From assembly GCA_014621405.1 (NCBI GenBank), contig JAANBC010000088.1, positions 25,403-89,402 of the forward strand: a DNA stretch of 64,000 nucleotides. Direction: 5' to 3'. Source of the stretch: Stylonectria norvegica. Lineage: Eukaryota > Ascomycota > Sordariomycetes > Hypocreales > Nectriaceae. Numbering within the stretch: the stretch's first letter is position 1; each line of letters opens with the position of its first letter. The notes below the pieces were generated by a model that was given only the letters and a program-made list of their open reading frames with translations, made no database searches and was not told where the DNA came from. Positions 46,727 through 58,089 of the stretch are shown here, piece after piece. The translations under genes were made by a program, and so were the position numbers.

Positions 46727-47107
46727 TGTGAGATGGTTCGTGATGGGGTATCGTGGGCTTGTCGTTGCTCGGAAGCTGGAATTGAGGTTGAGGTTTTATC
46801 GCGCTAGCTCGGCAACAATCAAATTCACGTGACTTGCAGCTCGCGCATCATCGGAGGACAGATGGAGGAGCCGGGATTTTGCCGTCTTCGGGGGTCCTGG
46901 TGCCGGCGACGATTTGATTGGCACAAAATTCAAGGGTCAATGAAGATTTCATGCTTTTCAGTGCTTTTCACCAGAATCAACGGACTTACACTTCACAGCC
47001 CCCTCATTAATAACACCAGCGCAACGGCCTAGAGTAGCTTTGTTGAACCTCTGGACGGCGATCTTTTACTTTGCGTGTTCAATTTTGCCTCAGCAACTTC
47101 CTTCAGA
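46727..47107. promoter_or_regulatory. Divergent promoter between ATP4 and NOC4
   Basis: These 381 bases separate the ATGs at 46726 (minus) and 47108 (plus). Two essential growth-related genes share this short region. Confidence 0.55.
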
Positions 47108-48870
47108 ATGGCCCCAGTCGCAGCAGAAGAGCGCCCCAAGCGCAAAAGAGCTTCTGATAATGAGAACCCTATCAAGCGACGACGAGCATCGATTGATGAG
47201 GCGGAGGACCCTAATGTGAAGATCATTGCCATAGAAGAAGGCATTTCAGCATCGAAGAAAAACTACAACGACATCACCGTCTTATTTACCATCATGGATG
47301 AGTTCAGCAGCGGCAAGCCAGAGCCCATTATGGCAGCTGTCGCCCTTTGCCGTGTCTTCGTGCGTTTGCTGGCACAGGGAGCCCTCATCACCAAGAAAAC
47401 CTTGTCAGAGAAGGACATGGTTGTTGCGGGATGGCTGAAGGAGCAGTTTGCGGAGTACAAGACGAAGTTGATCGCAATGCTAAAGGACGACGACCTGGCC
47501 TCGACCGCCATGGCGCTGAGCATGAGAATCCTCAAATCCGAGGGTGAGCACCTCTACGACAAGGATGAATACACCTTCCCGCGACTGTTCATTCGGGAAA
47601 TTGTAGCTGCTGTGATCAAATCTGGCAATGAGGACGTCATGGGTGAATTTGTGGAGGATTATGCGGAACAGTTCGATGATATTCGGTATTACACCTTCAA
47701 CTCGGTCAAGTAAGTTATCCTTCCTCGTCGATTGGTGAGCCCTCAACTTACCATCACTTAGATACGCTTTGGAGGGTGTAGCTGGAACAAGGAGTGCAAA
47801 CGCGTTGTTTGACCGCGTCTTCTCCCTCCTATCTGCTCTTGATGGGGTCCCAGAATCTGCCAGCGATCTGGACGACTTTTACGTGCCGCGGCCAAAGAAG
47901 AAGGTCCACCCCCTTCGCTCCGTAAATCAGCACAAGAAGCAAGGTCAAGAAGCTTGGCTAGCACTGCTGAGCATCGTGGAGAACAAGGAGCAACGCAAAC
48001 GCATTCTCGATATTCTCTCAACCGTCATAGCCCCTTGGTACAACAAACCCGAGTTGCTGGCCGACTTTCTCACCAACTCATACAACAGTGGCGGCTCGAC
48101 ATCCCTGCTGGCTTTGTCCGGTGTCTTCTATCTGATTGAGGAGCGCAATCTCGACTACCCATCTTTCTATCCTAAGCTATACTCGCTTCTGGATCGTGAC
48201 ATCCTGCACTCCAAGCATCGGTCACGGTTCTTCCGTCTATTGGACACCTTCCTCGCATCGACACATCTTCCCGCAGCGCTAGTTGCCAGTTTCATCAAGC
48301 GCCTCTCGCGACTAGCTCTCAACGCTCCTCCTGGCGCCATCGTCTTCGTGACACCCTGGATCTACAATCTCCTGAAACGTCACCCGTCTTGTACCTTTAT
48401 GATCCACCGAGAGACCCGGGAACCGGAGATGAAGAAGTTCATCAAAGACCATGGTGCTGAAGACCCGTTCTTGCCAGATGAGACGGACCCTATGGAGACG
48501 CATGCCATCGAAAGCTGCCTGTGGGAGCTCGTCCACCTCCAGTCCCATTACCACCCCAATGTGGCGACAATCTCAAAGATCATTTCCGAGCAGTTCACCA
48601 AGCAAGCTTACAACCTGGAAGACTTCCTCGACCACTCATACGCAACAGTAAGTCCCTATGCCCCTAATCGCGTGCGCAGGATATTTCTAACTGTTACACC
48701 AGCTTCTTGAAGCGGAAATCTCCAAGGAAGTCAAGAAAGGTCCTGTGGTCGAGTTCCACATCCCGAAAAGAGTCTTCATGCCTCAGGAAGAACCTGCGAC
48801 AACCCCGGACAGTCTTGTTGTTAAGCTGTGGGATTTCGGTGTCCCGCCGCAGATTGCCGAGGACGCGTGA
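47108..48870 (+). CDS. NOC4: Nucleolar complex protein 4 (40S ribosome assembly/export)
   Basis: The model joins 47108-47709, 47762-48647 and 48703-48870, 551 residues, with introns of 52 and 55 nt. The start ATG (MAPVAAEERPKRKRAS) is the first ATG; the longer upstream frame begins with GTG. A basic nuclear-signal N-terminus is followed by helical repeats. The CBF/Noc domain in the second half includes YPSFYPKLYSLLDRDILHSK, RFFRLLDTFLASTHLP, LKRHPSCTFMIHR and the acidic DPFLPDETDPMETHAIESCL. The C-terminus ends with LWDFGVPPQIAEDA. With Nop14, Noc4 promotes maturation and export of the small ribosomal subunit. Length agrees with fungal orthologues. Confidence 0.95.
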
Positions 48871-49567
48871 GCCGAAGATGGGGCAAGCATGGACATAGTT
48901 CAAGATACCCAGCGAAAGCGAAGTGAAGGAAGTGAAGGAAGTATTACTGGATCGAGGTGGAGTGGGAGGCGCTATTAGATCCGGACTTGGAAGTCATGAG
49001 CGCATGAATATTAGCAAAGAACACTTGTTAATGAAGTACCTGACACCGTCTATTTCCCGTTTCACACATAAATGGATACTCTCCTCTCTAAGTGATCACT
49101 GTTTGCGAATGATTGGGCAGCGCATGCAGATTTATCCTACTAAGACAATCAGCTTCCCAATATAGTTGCGGCAATGTAACAAAGGATGGTGTACCTATCG
49201 AAGCACAACCAAGTAAGATGCTGTAACAACTGCAAACTCATTTTCTTTCTTCTGCCTTTTAAACCATGCCCGTTTTGTTCCGAGAACCTGATTCAGGAGC
49301 TTGAGCTCTCGCCTGCGTATCCTCTCGAGTGCGGGAAGCCAGCTTTCGTGTACTCATGTTCTCCGCTGTTTTCCGGTCATCAGCGCCCCATTACCGTTTA
49401 TATCAGAGCTGTCTGGTTACGAAGATATCATACGTATGCCTCCATCCTTTGTGAACCTGAAATAGACTATGGGAACCGCCCCTATAGCTTGAACAAGCTG
49501 GTATCGGCTGAGGAAGCTCGGTGTTGATATACCCCAATTATTTAGCTGATTTCATCCAAAACCAATA
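48871..49567. other. Intergenic region before the tRNA gene
   Basis: These 697 bases hold only short frames and no recognisable gene. Confidence 0.45.
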
Positions 49568-49649
49568 GGCACAGTGGCAGAGTGGTCTAATGCGTATGAC
49601 TAGAAATCATATCTCTTCGGAGGCGTCTGTTCAAATCAGGCCTGTGTCG
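49568..49649 (+). tRNA. tRNA-Ser (anticodon AGA)
   Basis: The 82-nt sequence folds as a class II tRNA. A 7-bp acceptor stem (GGCACAG with CTGTGTC, one G-U) precedes a discriminator G. The D-arm box-A region is TGGCAGAGTGG. A perfect 5-bp anticodon stem (TATGA/TCATA) encloses CTAGAAA, giving anticodon AGA. A long variable arm with a TTCG loop marks a serine tRNA. The T stem GTCTG/CAGGC encloses the loop of box B (GTTCAAATC). There is no intron. A T-rich tract just downstream (TTTCATTTTTA) suits RNA polymerase III termination. Confidence 0.88.
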
Positions 49650-50453
49650 GTACTTTCATTTTTACCATCGTCTCGAAAGCGAACTTCCTTTACGAGGCCC
49701 GAATCTTTTGATATCACGTTGGCTCCTGTGATTCCATCACTGTGGAAGCCAAGAAGAAAAGGAGGACTTTCAATCAACCCCTGTACAAATCAGCGGCTGG
49801 GTGGATTAAAGGTTAATCCGCACCACTCGCGGAACGGGCCATAAAACTTCGTCGCGCGGCTCGAAGCGATGCTTCTCTTTTTCTTTTCTTCTTCGTGCGG
49901 CTGGCATGACCTGAAATTTTTCTCCGTGTTGCTCGAATCCTCTACCCATGGATTATATCGTGCGTCAGTTGTGCCCCAGATGAATCAAAATTGCAGGCCC
50001 GCCCTACCATCGTTTGGTTTTGGTGCTTTACGCACCTCAGTCGTGGTTGGGAGGCAGGACATTTCCACTTTCAGATATTTAGTTGTTGAACTGTAATGAG
50101 TTGGTCGGTCGGTCGGCTCTTATGTAAATATACGATTGCCATCCATATGTGTTTGAGACTGGAAGCAATTCGACGGCACCATCCCCACGTGAGAAGGAGA
50201 TTCAAAATTCCCTTGCTTATTGCCAGTGTTTGTTCCGCCCACGGCTCGATGCGAGATCAGACCACCTACGGATGGCCATCTAAGTTCTACCTGTTTTATT
50301 TGACGTCAAGTCAATTTGTTCCGTTAACTCCATCTCCGGCTGCTACTTCCAGCAGCATGCCAAATGCGCCCTGAACAATAGCTCTCAAAATGTGCCTTTC
50401 ATGATCTCATTGAGAGACTTCGTTAACCATGTTGCTTGTCGGCCTTGGAACAA
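49650..50453. other. Intergenic region after the tRNA gene
   Basis: About 0.8 kb to the 3' end of the thioredoxin-PITH gene. It contains a short GTCG repeat near 50103 and no convincing gene. Confidence 0.45.
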
Positions 50454-51593
50454 TCACTCCTCGTCCCCGACCTTCTGCAGCTTTCCCATCTCTCTCTTCG
50501 TACCAGCCTCTCCAATAAGCTTGAGTCTGTCGAGGCGAACCGTCTCTCCGTCGCCATCGCCTTTTTGGACGTAGATGATGATGCTGGATGTCTTTGTAAA
50601 CTTGACAAACCGCAAGTTGATGTTCACGGTTCCGTCATCGTTCCAATCCTCCGACGTAAGCTCGACCGCCTGTGTGGGTTCAGTGTCGTCCGCTTCGCCG
50701 AAATCCATGTTCTGGGGTCGGTTGATATAGATGTGAATGGTTCCCGGCCTCATGGGAGCATCGTCCTCGTCTTGGGGCGGCAGCGAGGTGAGCTACAGTA
50801 CATGATTAGCGTTAACACAGCAACGCGACTTCTTCAAACGTACCTGCAGTGTATGCAGCTTCACAATAGCCTGGAAGGGGATGAACAGGAGCAATTGGTC
50901 ATCTGCGCCGCTCTGGACCCAGTCCTTTTTCGCTCCCTTCCCCTTGTTGAGGGCGCTGGGCTTCGATGATTCAAATAGCACTCGGACAGGGCCAGCGTCG
51001 CTGTCTGCATTTAGCAGCTCAAGACCCTTGAGCTCTATCTGGTCCGTGATATCGCTGTATCCTCGCGGGATATCAGCGCCCTTCCACGGCTCGCCACTGT
51101 CGCCGCCGCCCGAACCCTCTCCAAGAGACTCGACTTCCAACGCCAGCTTCCGGACAACAGTCTGGAGCTTGCTCGAGTCTGAACCCTGGACCTTGTCCTT
51201 TACTTTTCCATCGCGGAAGATGACGAAATGAGGCAAAGCCTGGATGTTGTATGCTTGGGCTATAGTCGCCTGCTGCTTGGCGTCGATCTTGACAAAGGTG
51301 ACCTCGCTGGCGCGCGACAACGACGCAGATAGAGACTCGTAGATGGGCTCGATAAGTTCGTTGCTGGCGTCGTCGTCATCGTAAACTAGATTATTTAACA
51401 CTGTTAGCCTTCTTGCGCCCGAATCACTGCAGAAAGCGAAGGAGGGCGTCCTGGCCGCGGGGTGCGGTGGCGGGGTATTCCGCCATGGACCAGAGGGCTG
51501 GTTGAACTTACACTCTGCAACAACTATTTGCGAATCTCTGAGGAGGCCGTCGAACTGCGCCTTGGAGGTTATTGAGACTGTGCTGCTCGACAT
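50454..51593 (-). CDS. Thioredoxin-like PITH-domain protein with a lost CxxC active site
   Basis: The model is complement(join(50454-50792, 50844-51385, 51512-51593)), 320 residues, with introns of 51 and 126 nt. The N-terminal thioredoxin fold is recognisable (TSKAQFDGLLRDSQIVVAEF, later AYNIQALPHFVIFRDGKV with the cis-Pro loop). The active-site strand-helix reads EFYDDDDASNELIEPIYESL, so the usual W-C-G-P-C aligns without a gap to D-D-A-S-N at residues 32-36. The first intron sits right there, and its sequence holds no alternative exon with CGPC. The C-terminal PITH domain (about 150-310) is intact: RGYSDITDQIELKGLELLN, RPGTIHIYINRPQNMDFGEA. Family members (TXNL1-like) associate with the 26S proteasome. 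This one cannot act as a dithiol reductase through that site. Confidence 0.9.
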
Positions 51594-53176
51594 TGTGTGC
51601 TTTTTGTGGCGGCTGGTGAGGTATGAAGTTGAGGTGCAGTTTGATGGATGCTACGGCGCCAAGGTGCTTGATTGCTCAGGCACGCTGCAGGGACGTTTAT
51701 CGGTTGGAGGGGGGATCGTTTTATCGGGGGCTAGCGTCATCCTGCCAATCATGGTGGCTGCCTGTCCGTTCAGTGTCTGCCAACGCTAGACTCTTGAAGG
51801 CCGTTGCGCCAAGTTAGACAACAAGTGTCAAACAATTGGAAGATGTTGGAAGCAACCCCCTTATTATTCATCTTCGACAAGCGTATGTAACCACCAATCG
51901 AGAAAATCAAAGAAGTACCAAATCTCAAGTAAGAGAACCCAAAATCTCCAGCCCATGACAAACACCAAGCAGAACAGAGGCAAGTGTCGTACCAGTTCAG
52001 ACATTTTCAGTTCCTGCATCCCCGTTGGGGGATAGTCGTCAGCGTTTGTGTAAGAGAGTGAATGATGAGCAAGAGTCGGTCTCGAAGCTGCGTCGCAAGG
52101 CAAATCGCAAGGTATTAGTGCATTAGTCTCTGCTCTTTGTAAGATCTACAAATAAGGTCTGGCCTTCCTTTTATAAATGAATGGGAGGTGGGTTTTCCTC
52201 TTTTTAGCCTTTCTGATGCTAAACTTCGTGCGAGAAACTCAAGACTCGTAGCAAAGACTTCTATGTTAAGACTAGCAGTTACTTCAAAAACGCATTTCTT
52301 GAGCTTATAATCTGTTCAATATCAAAGATTGTAATAAAGTTAATGACAGCTGAGAACTTGGTATTTCCTGCTTCTTGGTAATGTAGTCAGTCATATACGG
52401 AAGTAAATGCGGTAGGCATCTTTAACCAGCCAGTACAGCCAGAAATCCATATCTTTGGTTCCGGTTATACACAGCGGTAAGAGCAAGAGCTGGAAGTATC
52501 TTGCCGTGAGGTAGCTGGAGCTCCTGATGGGCCGCAACCGCCGTTCGCAAACAAATGGCAGCAGGACTGCAGGCCAGCTGCAGCAGGAACATAGTCGAGA
52601 GAGAGCAAGCTTGAGCATGTCCAACATAAACATAAACATGGAGTCAAACAACGGCAGCTCGCAAATACCACTACATTCCTAATGGCAAATCTCTTGACCG
52701 GCGTCGCCGCACCTTTCCTCTATTTATATCGACAAGGCGAGCGCCAGCGTATCTTAGCCACACAATATCTCTGCCAAGTCCTAGTACCCCAAACAGACGA
52801 TTCACCGCCTCTTTTCGCACGGGAGCTGGTTCCTCTCGCTGGGAAGCCGTCGGTCGCTGAGCTGCTGGATGATTCACGGCCATGGCAACGCACTGCGAAC
52901 CCCGTGCGACGTGAAGGGCCTTTAGCTCTGAAGCAGCCTGACACGCCTGACACTGACACTGACAGTGGTGTGAGTCGCAGCGGGAGTGGCAGTGGGAGTA
53001 GCAGTGGGAGTGCGAGTGGCAGTGGCAGCAGTGGCAGCTTGCCCGCTGGCTGTGCTCACCTCGGACTGCCAGACGCTCTCGAACTCGACCTCGACCAGCT
53101 CGCTCTCGACCTCGACGAGGCCCCGACGACCCGATTGCTCGCAGAGTCGGATCACGAGCACGAGCACAATAGCACC
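51594..53176. other. Intergenic region, possibly containing extra 5' coding sequence of the BTB-like gene
   Basis: The left kilobase shows no gene. From ATG 52682 a frame runs without a stop into the BTB-like gene and would add 165 residues, including a Ser-Gly repeat at about 52974-53040. A TATTTATAT sequence at about 52722 lies inside that extension, which favours a promoter there and a later start. Confidence 0.4.
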
Positions 53177-54639
53177 ATGGGGCGAAAATCAACCGAAGCA
53201 CGGCGGCGAAAGCCAGAGAGCGATACCGAGCGAACCACCTTGTCCAGGCCCTCAACAACATCGACGTCTGCATCTCCATCCCTATCCATGTCGGCCTCTA
53301 CCTCTACCTCGGGCTCTATGCCTCCGCCAGCATTACCTCTGCCCCAGCATTTAGACCAGGCAACGAAATACCGCCCAGCGTCCCCTCCCAAGGTCAACCC
53401 ATGGAAGCTCAAACCATCGAACCCCCAGCCCGACGACCACAGCTTCCCGCCGCTGCCTAACGAAGCCGCTGCGACGGCTGCCAAAGCCAAGAAAGTCGTT
53501 AATAGGACATCTCGCGCCGCCTCGGAATCAGCGTCCTCTACTAGAGTCAAGAGTCAGCCACAGGTGGCACTTACAGAGCCCGCACCTCTCGTTTCTTCCA
53601 ATGGTTCACGGCACATATTCGAAGCAGCAGCCCCTCGTGCAAGAGAAACGTATGTAGCCCCCTCTCCCGCCCGTGTACCCTGTTTGAAGCAGGTGGCTGA
53701 TCCTGATTGTAACCATACCTAGGCTCTGGAAGCATCCGTTTGGTGCTGATGTGATTGCGTACGCCGAAGGCATGACGTTTCGGCTGCACCGTAATATTAT
53801 CGAAGCCGAGTCGGGCTGGTTCCGCGACAATCTTCCACCTCCCAACGATGTAAGTAGCCTCTCATGTCTAAACCCTTGTTTACTCGTGCCCTACTCTCGA
53901 GTCGTACTGACTGACTGACGCTTTGTTTCAGAATGGATCACCTGTGGAGGTGTGGCTAGATTGTGCCGCAGCGGCAGCTGGTCACTGTTTGAGGTTCCTT
54001 TATTCAGAACGTAAGCCGCATGCTCCGAGTATCCGAAAGAGGATCGGCCAACTAACAAATACTGCAGAGCTCGAGCTTTGCGATATCAATCGAGCACAGC
54101 CGTGGCACATCATTCACCTCCCGCGCTGCGCCTTGACCTACTGTGCGGCAGCATACCTACGGATCGGCAAGCTGGCCAAGCACCTCTTGCGCATCGTCGA
54201 GACCACAGCAACTGAGCTTGGCACACTCAGCGCAGATAATTATCACCATCGAGACTTGAGCCTTAACGAATGGACCGCGTTTTCCTGGTGTTTCAGCAAC
54301 GTCTTCGACATCATCTACCACCATGGGCCCCAAAGGCTCATGAAGCCGATGAGGATGGCAGTGGCGAGCGTTCTCGACGCCACACTCTTCTGGATGTTGC
54401 AGCATCCGATGATGCTCGGCATCTTACGCACCACCTGGCACATCCATCTCCCCAATATCTCGGCCGATCATGCTGAATACCGAGTGCTCCGTGGGCGCCT
54501 CGATGCAAATGTTGTTGCTGGTATATCAGATCAAACCTCGCTCAATCAGCTGTTCGACCAGGCAGAAAGCAGCGAGTTTCTAGACATGCCAACTTCCTAC
54601 AGCACGGCATATGATTTCCAACAGAGCAGTGCCGCATAG
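53177..54639 (+). CDS. BTB/POZ-like domain protein
   Basis: The model joins 53177-53649, 53723-53849, 53932-54010 and 54068-54639, 416 residues, with introns of 73, 82 and 57 nt. The chosen ATG has the ideal context AGCACCATGG. An in-frame ATG at 52682 would give 581 residues with a Ser-Gly tract. The N-terminal half is a Ser/Pro-rich disordered region. The second half looks like a BTB fold as found in many fungal proteins: ADVIAYAEGMTFRLHRNIIE then AESGWFRDNLPPPNDNGSPVEVWLD, LRFLYSE and TYCAAAYLRIGKLAKHLL. Many such proteins serve as adaptors for cullin-3 ligases or in unknown interactions. The exact role is not known. Confidence 0.78.
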
Positions 54640-55536
54640 GGCGCAGTGACGTTCGGAGATATTGGGTGGTTCCGAGTTGAGCTTCAACCCACCGAGGGGG
54701 AAAAGGAGGTGGCCTGAATTGTTCTGGAATAAGCGAGTTTATGGCGTACAACGGTTGAGGGGATTTGGATTACTGGTCAGCGATTTATGTATAGATTCCA
54801 ACATTCACTTGGAAACAAGCGAAAGCATGATATGATGCATTAATTGAAAGTAAAAATGCAGAAACCATCATTGGTAAAAAGTGAAAAGGGGGGAATACGA
54901 AATAGTGAGGAGTGAGGTGGCGGGACTTGCATTCATCGGCCTGATTTGGGCTAGAGCCTTGAACACCTCAGCTTGGTGGAGCTTTGGCGTGTAGTGCAAT
55001 GAAGGATCGGGGCCAAATTCACACCTGTCTACTATCCATCTTTACGCACTTGGTACTATTTTGAGGTCCATGGTATCTCTTCCCCCTGAATTGCGTGCAG
55101 ATCCAATATTACCATGTCCATTGATAGGAATTGGTGCTACGCAAGCCGAGGGGTATTTTCAACATCGAGAGAATCTCAATTAAAAGAGGCAAATACAACT
55201 CCTCAACGGTAACATGTGAGCCATAGGAAATTCCAACCCCTCGAGAGGAATGTAACTAATTCTGCCGAAGTTCCGAAACAACCATCGCTCGTCCTTGAGT
55301 GTAAGAAAAAAGGAGCCAGGGGCGAATCCAATAGCTCGAAACTATTCGCAACCTCTAGCTCCTTATTTGATTAGACCCTGCACAAAATAATGGACCTTCA
55401 ATTCAGCGCTCTTACTTGGATTTCACTCTGGCCATTCATCAATTAATTAACCAATTTACACCTGCGCATTTAGGTCAATGGCTTCTTGCATTCGTTAACG
55501 TGTCGCGTCGGAGACAAGAGTGTTGAGGATTGAAAG
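54640..55536. other. Intergenic region upstream of the glycosyltransferase
   Basis: About 0.9 kb without a gene. The right part is the glycosyltransferase promoter. Confidence 0.5.
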
Positions 55537-57705
55537 ATGATTGACCAATATTTCGATCAGGAGGTGCTCCGGTCTCTGGGCCTGCGGAAGAAATCTCGCG
55601 TCTTCGCTCTGGTCATCGCTCTGTCCATCGCCCTACTCGTCCTCTGGTTTTCATACCCGAGTCTCGATCTGAGTGTTCAGAACTTTCAGCATCATGGAGA
55701 CGACGACTCGTTCGCGAGCCCGCAGGAGATCCAGCCGAGGCCGGATGAGAATCGTCCTCTTGAACGCACTTCGCGGCTGACTATCGTGCCCTCGGCGACG
55801 CACGTTGGCCGGCCACATGCTTTGCCACTTGAGTCGAAAGTCGCGGAGCTAGAGGTACTGAAGCCCGAGGAGCATCTCGAGGACAAGAAGCCAGGTGTAC
55901 TGCCTCCGGAGGAATCTATCAAGGCGCCGGACGCTGCGCCTCCAAAGGAGCCCGCCAAAAAGCCAGATGATACACCACCAGAGGACTCCGTCAAGAAACC
56001 GGATGTTGAACCGCCCACGGAATCAGTCAAGAAGCCAGATGATACACCACCAAAGGAGCCCGTCGAGAAGACAGATGTTGCGTTGCCCCATGAGCCGGTC
56101 ATGAAGCCAGACGNTGCACCACCTCACGAGCCCGTCAAGAGCCCAGTTGCAGTACCACCCCCGGAGGAGCTCGTAAAGAAGCCGGATGCGCCGCCTCCAG
56201 AGCCGCTTGTCAAGAAGCCAGATGCCTCGCACCCTGAAGCCGGCAAACCCGAGGAGCCTAGCAACCCCATTCCCGAGTCGAAGCACCGCCGCTTCGTCAT
56301 GGTGATCCCGGCTACAGAACCAAACCCCGACCTGTGCAAGACCGTGGTGACGGCGCTCGCCCTCGGCTACCCAAGCCCCGTCATCGTCAACTGGGGAGTA
56401 GACTACCACACGGTTACGAAATGGGACGGCGGCGCCAACCTGCCCAAGATCCCCGGCTTTGTGGATTATCTCGATGCCGCGATGCACCCTGAAGCCCATG
56501 TCGACGAGAAGCTGGAGGAGGATGATCTCGTCCTTATGGTGGACGCCTACGACGTGTGGTTTCAGCTTCCTGCAGAGGTCCTCGTGAAGCGGTACCACGA
56601 GATTAATGAGCGGGCCAATGCGAGATTGCGCGAACAGTGGAACCGGCCAGAGCCGATGCCCATGAAGCAGACCATCGTCGCAGGCTCTGGGAAGAACTGC
56701 CATCCACCGCCCACCTGGGGTACGAATGGGCACTGCGAGAGGCTGCCAGACAGCCCATTGAGGGCAGATCTCTACGGCCCAGAGACGGACAAGAACATTA
56801 CCATACGCCACAACAACCGGCCTAAGTATATCAACGGCGGGCTGTACATGGGCCCTGCGGGAGACATGAGACGACTGTTCCGCCGCGCCATGCAGAAGAT
56901 GGAGGAGGGCCTCGGCAAGGGCGTCCACTTGTCTAGCGAGCAGGGCCTTCCCGGGGAAGTGCTCGGTGAGCAAGAGGTATGGCGCCAGTGGAGAAGACGA
57001 GATGTTGGAGCCATCGACGAGGACGCCATGGCCCTGATGAACCGAGACTTTGAGTATCACATCGGCCTCGACTATGGTCAGGAGCTCTCTGCGCAACTCT
57101 TCTGGACTGATACTTCAGATGGGCTGTTCGACGGAGCGTTTGTGATGCTGAACAACCAGACCGATATTGACGCCCAATCCAAAGCACTGGGCATATCGCC
57201 TGTTCGACTGAAGGGGGTCCCTGCTGACATCAAAGCGGCACGAAACCCCATGGAAAGGCTCGGAGAAGCGCTCAACTGGGGAGACATATCGCTGTACGCC
57301 GACTTCTGGCTCGAAGTCGTGCCCGCCATCGTCCACTACAACGGCTTCAAGGAGCGGCGCACGCTGTGGTGGCACAAGCCCTGGTTCCATCAGCGCCTAC
57401 GGCAGCTCCTCACCCTGCGCCTGAGCGCGCCCGCCGAACCGGTGACGCCGTTGGTGGTGCTCAAGAACAAGGACGGCGGCAGTGTCAACTACTGGCCTCT
57501 GCTGGCGGAGAGAACAACGAGGAGGCCGCGGAAGATGGTCGATTCGGCCAAGTTGCCTCTGGCCAAGATGGAGTTTGGAGATGTTTGCCAGGCACCCAAG
57601 ATAGTGCCTGGGCAAGAACCTCTCCTAAAGCCAGGTATGGTTAAAGAACCGGACAGGCCATGGTGGGAGGAGGTGTTTCGTGATGCAGAGGGGCCTATAT
57701 TTTGA
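55537..57705 (+). CDS. Type II membrane glycosyltransferase with a proline-rich repeat stalk
   Basis: A single-exon frame of 722 residues from ATG 55537. A short cytosolic tail is followed by one membrane anchor (about 22-40, VFALVIALSIALLVLWFSY), the Golgi type II layout. Residues about 120-240 form a stalk of roughly 12-residue units built on KPD..PP.EP(V/S). The luminal catalytic region begins near 248 (RRFVMVIPATEPNPDLCKTV). It has a DxD-like site in LVLMVDAYDVWF (336-339) and the PKYINGGLYMGPAGDM segment near 428, features shared with fungal relatives of the collagen/lysyl-hydroxylase glycosyltransferase group. One undetermined base (N) at 56114 makes one residue unknown. It precedes a nucleotide-sugar epimerase gene on the other strand, converging with it. 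The sugar donor and acceptor are unknown. Confidence 0.82.
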   Translation: MIDQYFDQEVLRSLGLRKKSRVFALVIALSIALLVLWFSYPSLDLSVQNFQHHGDDDSFASPQEIQPRPDENRPLERTSRLTIVPSATHVGRPHALPLESKVAELEVLKPEEHLEDKKPGVLPPEESIKAPDAAPPKEPAKKPDDTPPEDSVKKPDVEPPTESVKKPDDTPPKEPVEKTDVALPHEPVMKPDXAPPHEPVKSPVAVPPPEELVKKPDAPPPEPLVKKPDASHPEAGKPEEPSNPIPESKHRRFVMVIPATEPNPDLCKTVVTALALGYPSPVIVNWGVDYHTVTKWDGGANLPKIPGFVDYLDAAMHPEAHVDEKLEEDDLVLMVDAYDVWFQLPAEVLVKRYHEINERANARLREQWNRPEPMPMKQTIVAGSGKNCHPPPTWGTNGHCERLPDSPLRADLYGPETDKNITIRHNNRPKYINGGLYMGPAGDMRRLFRRAMQKMEEGLGKGVHLSSEQGLPGEVLGEQEVWRQWRRRDVGAIDEDAMALMNRDFEYHIGLDYGQELSAQLFWTDTSDGLFDGAFVMLNNQTDIDAQSKALGISPVRLKGVPADIKAARNPMERLGEALNWGDISLYADFWLEVVPAIVHYNGFKERRTLWWHKPWFHQRLRQLLTLRLSAPAEPVTPLVVLKNKDGGSVNYWPLLAERTTRRPRKMVDSAKLPLAKMEFGDVCQAPKIVPGQEPLLKPGMVKEPDRPWWEEVFRDAEGPIF
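55897..56245 (+). repeat. Coding tandem repeat (about 36-nt unit, KPD/PP stalk)
   Basis: Inside the glycosyltransferase gene, imperfect units of about 12 codons recur eight or nine times: PPKEPAKKPDDT, PPEDSVKKPDVE, PPTESVKKPDDT, PPKEPVEKTDVA and so on. Two units share near-identical DNA (around 55966 and 56035). Copy number is likely to vary between strains. Confidence 0.75.
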
Positions 57706-58089
57706 GGGCTGTTTATATGTTTTATAATATGTTTTGTAAAATCACGCTGTCTGGAATATTGCATGCTTGAATAATTAAGCAGTTGATACTACTACGTATT
57801 TGCACTGGTTACATTACACGGTTTCTACACACAAGTGAGCGTGCTACTAACATCATATTAACCGTTCAGTTAAAGACGTGACTAGCGACGAATTCCAGTG
57901 ACAGCAACCACCATACTTTAACATTAAACTAAATTAGCCAGTTTGATACTACACTATGAGTTCCCAAGCTCTAATAATATTACAATGTGTATATGATGTT
58001 CAGAGATATGTAAGATGAAACGGTTCCTCATCGCTGGGTAGAAACACGAAAGTACACGCGCATTAACAAGACAGGCAAGTAGGTAGCGA
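57706..58089. other. Convergent 3' region
   Basis: These 384 AT-rich bases lie between the glycosyltransferase and the epimerase. No gene is seen. Confidence 0.5.

Noticed and set aside
56023..57096. Antisense frame of 357 codons within the glycosyltransferase gene
   Set aside because: It mirrors the codon bias of the sense gene; the sense product has a membrane anchor and catalytic motifs, the antisense one has none.
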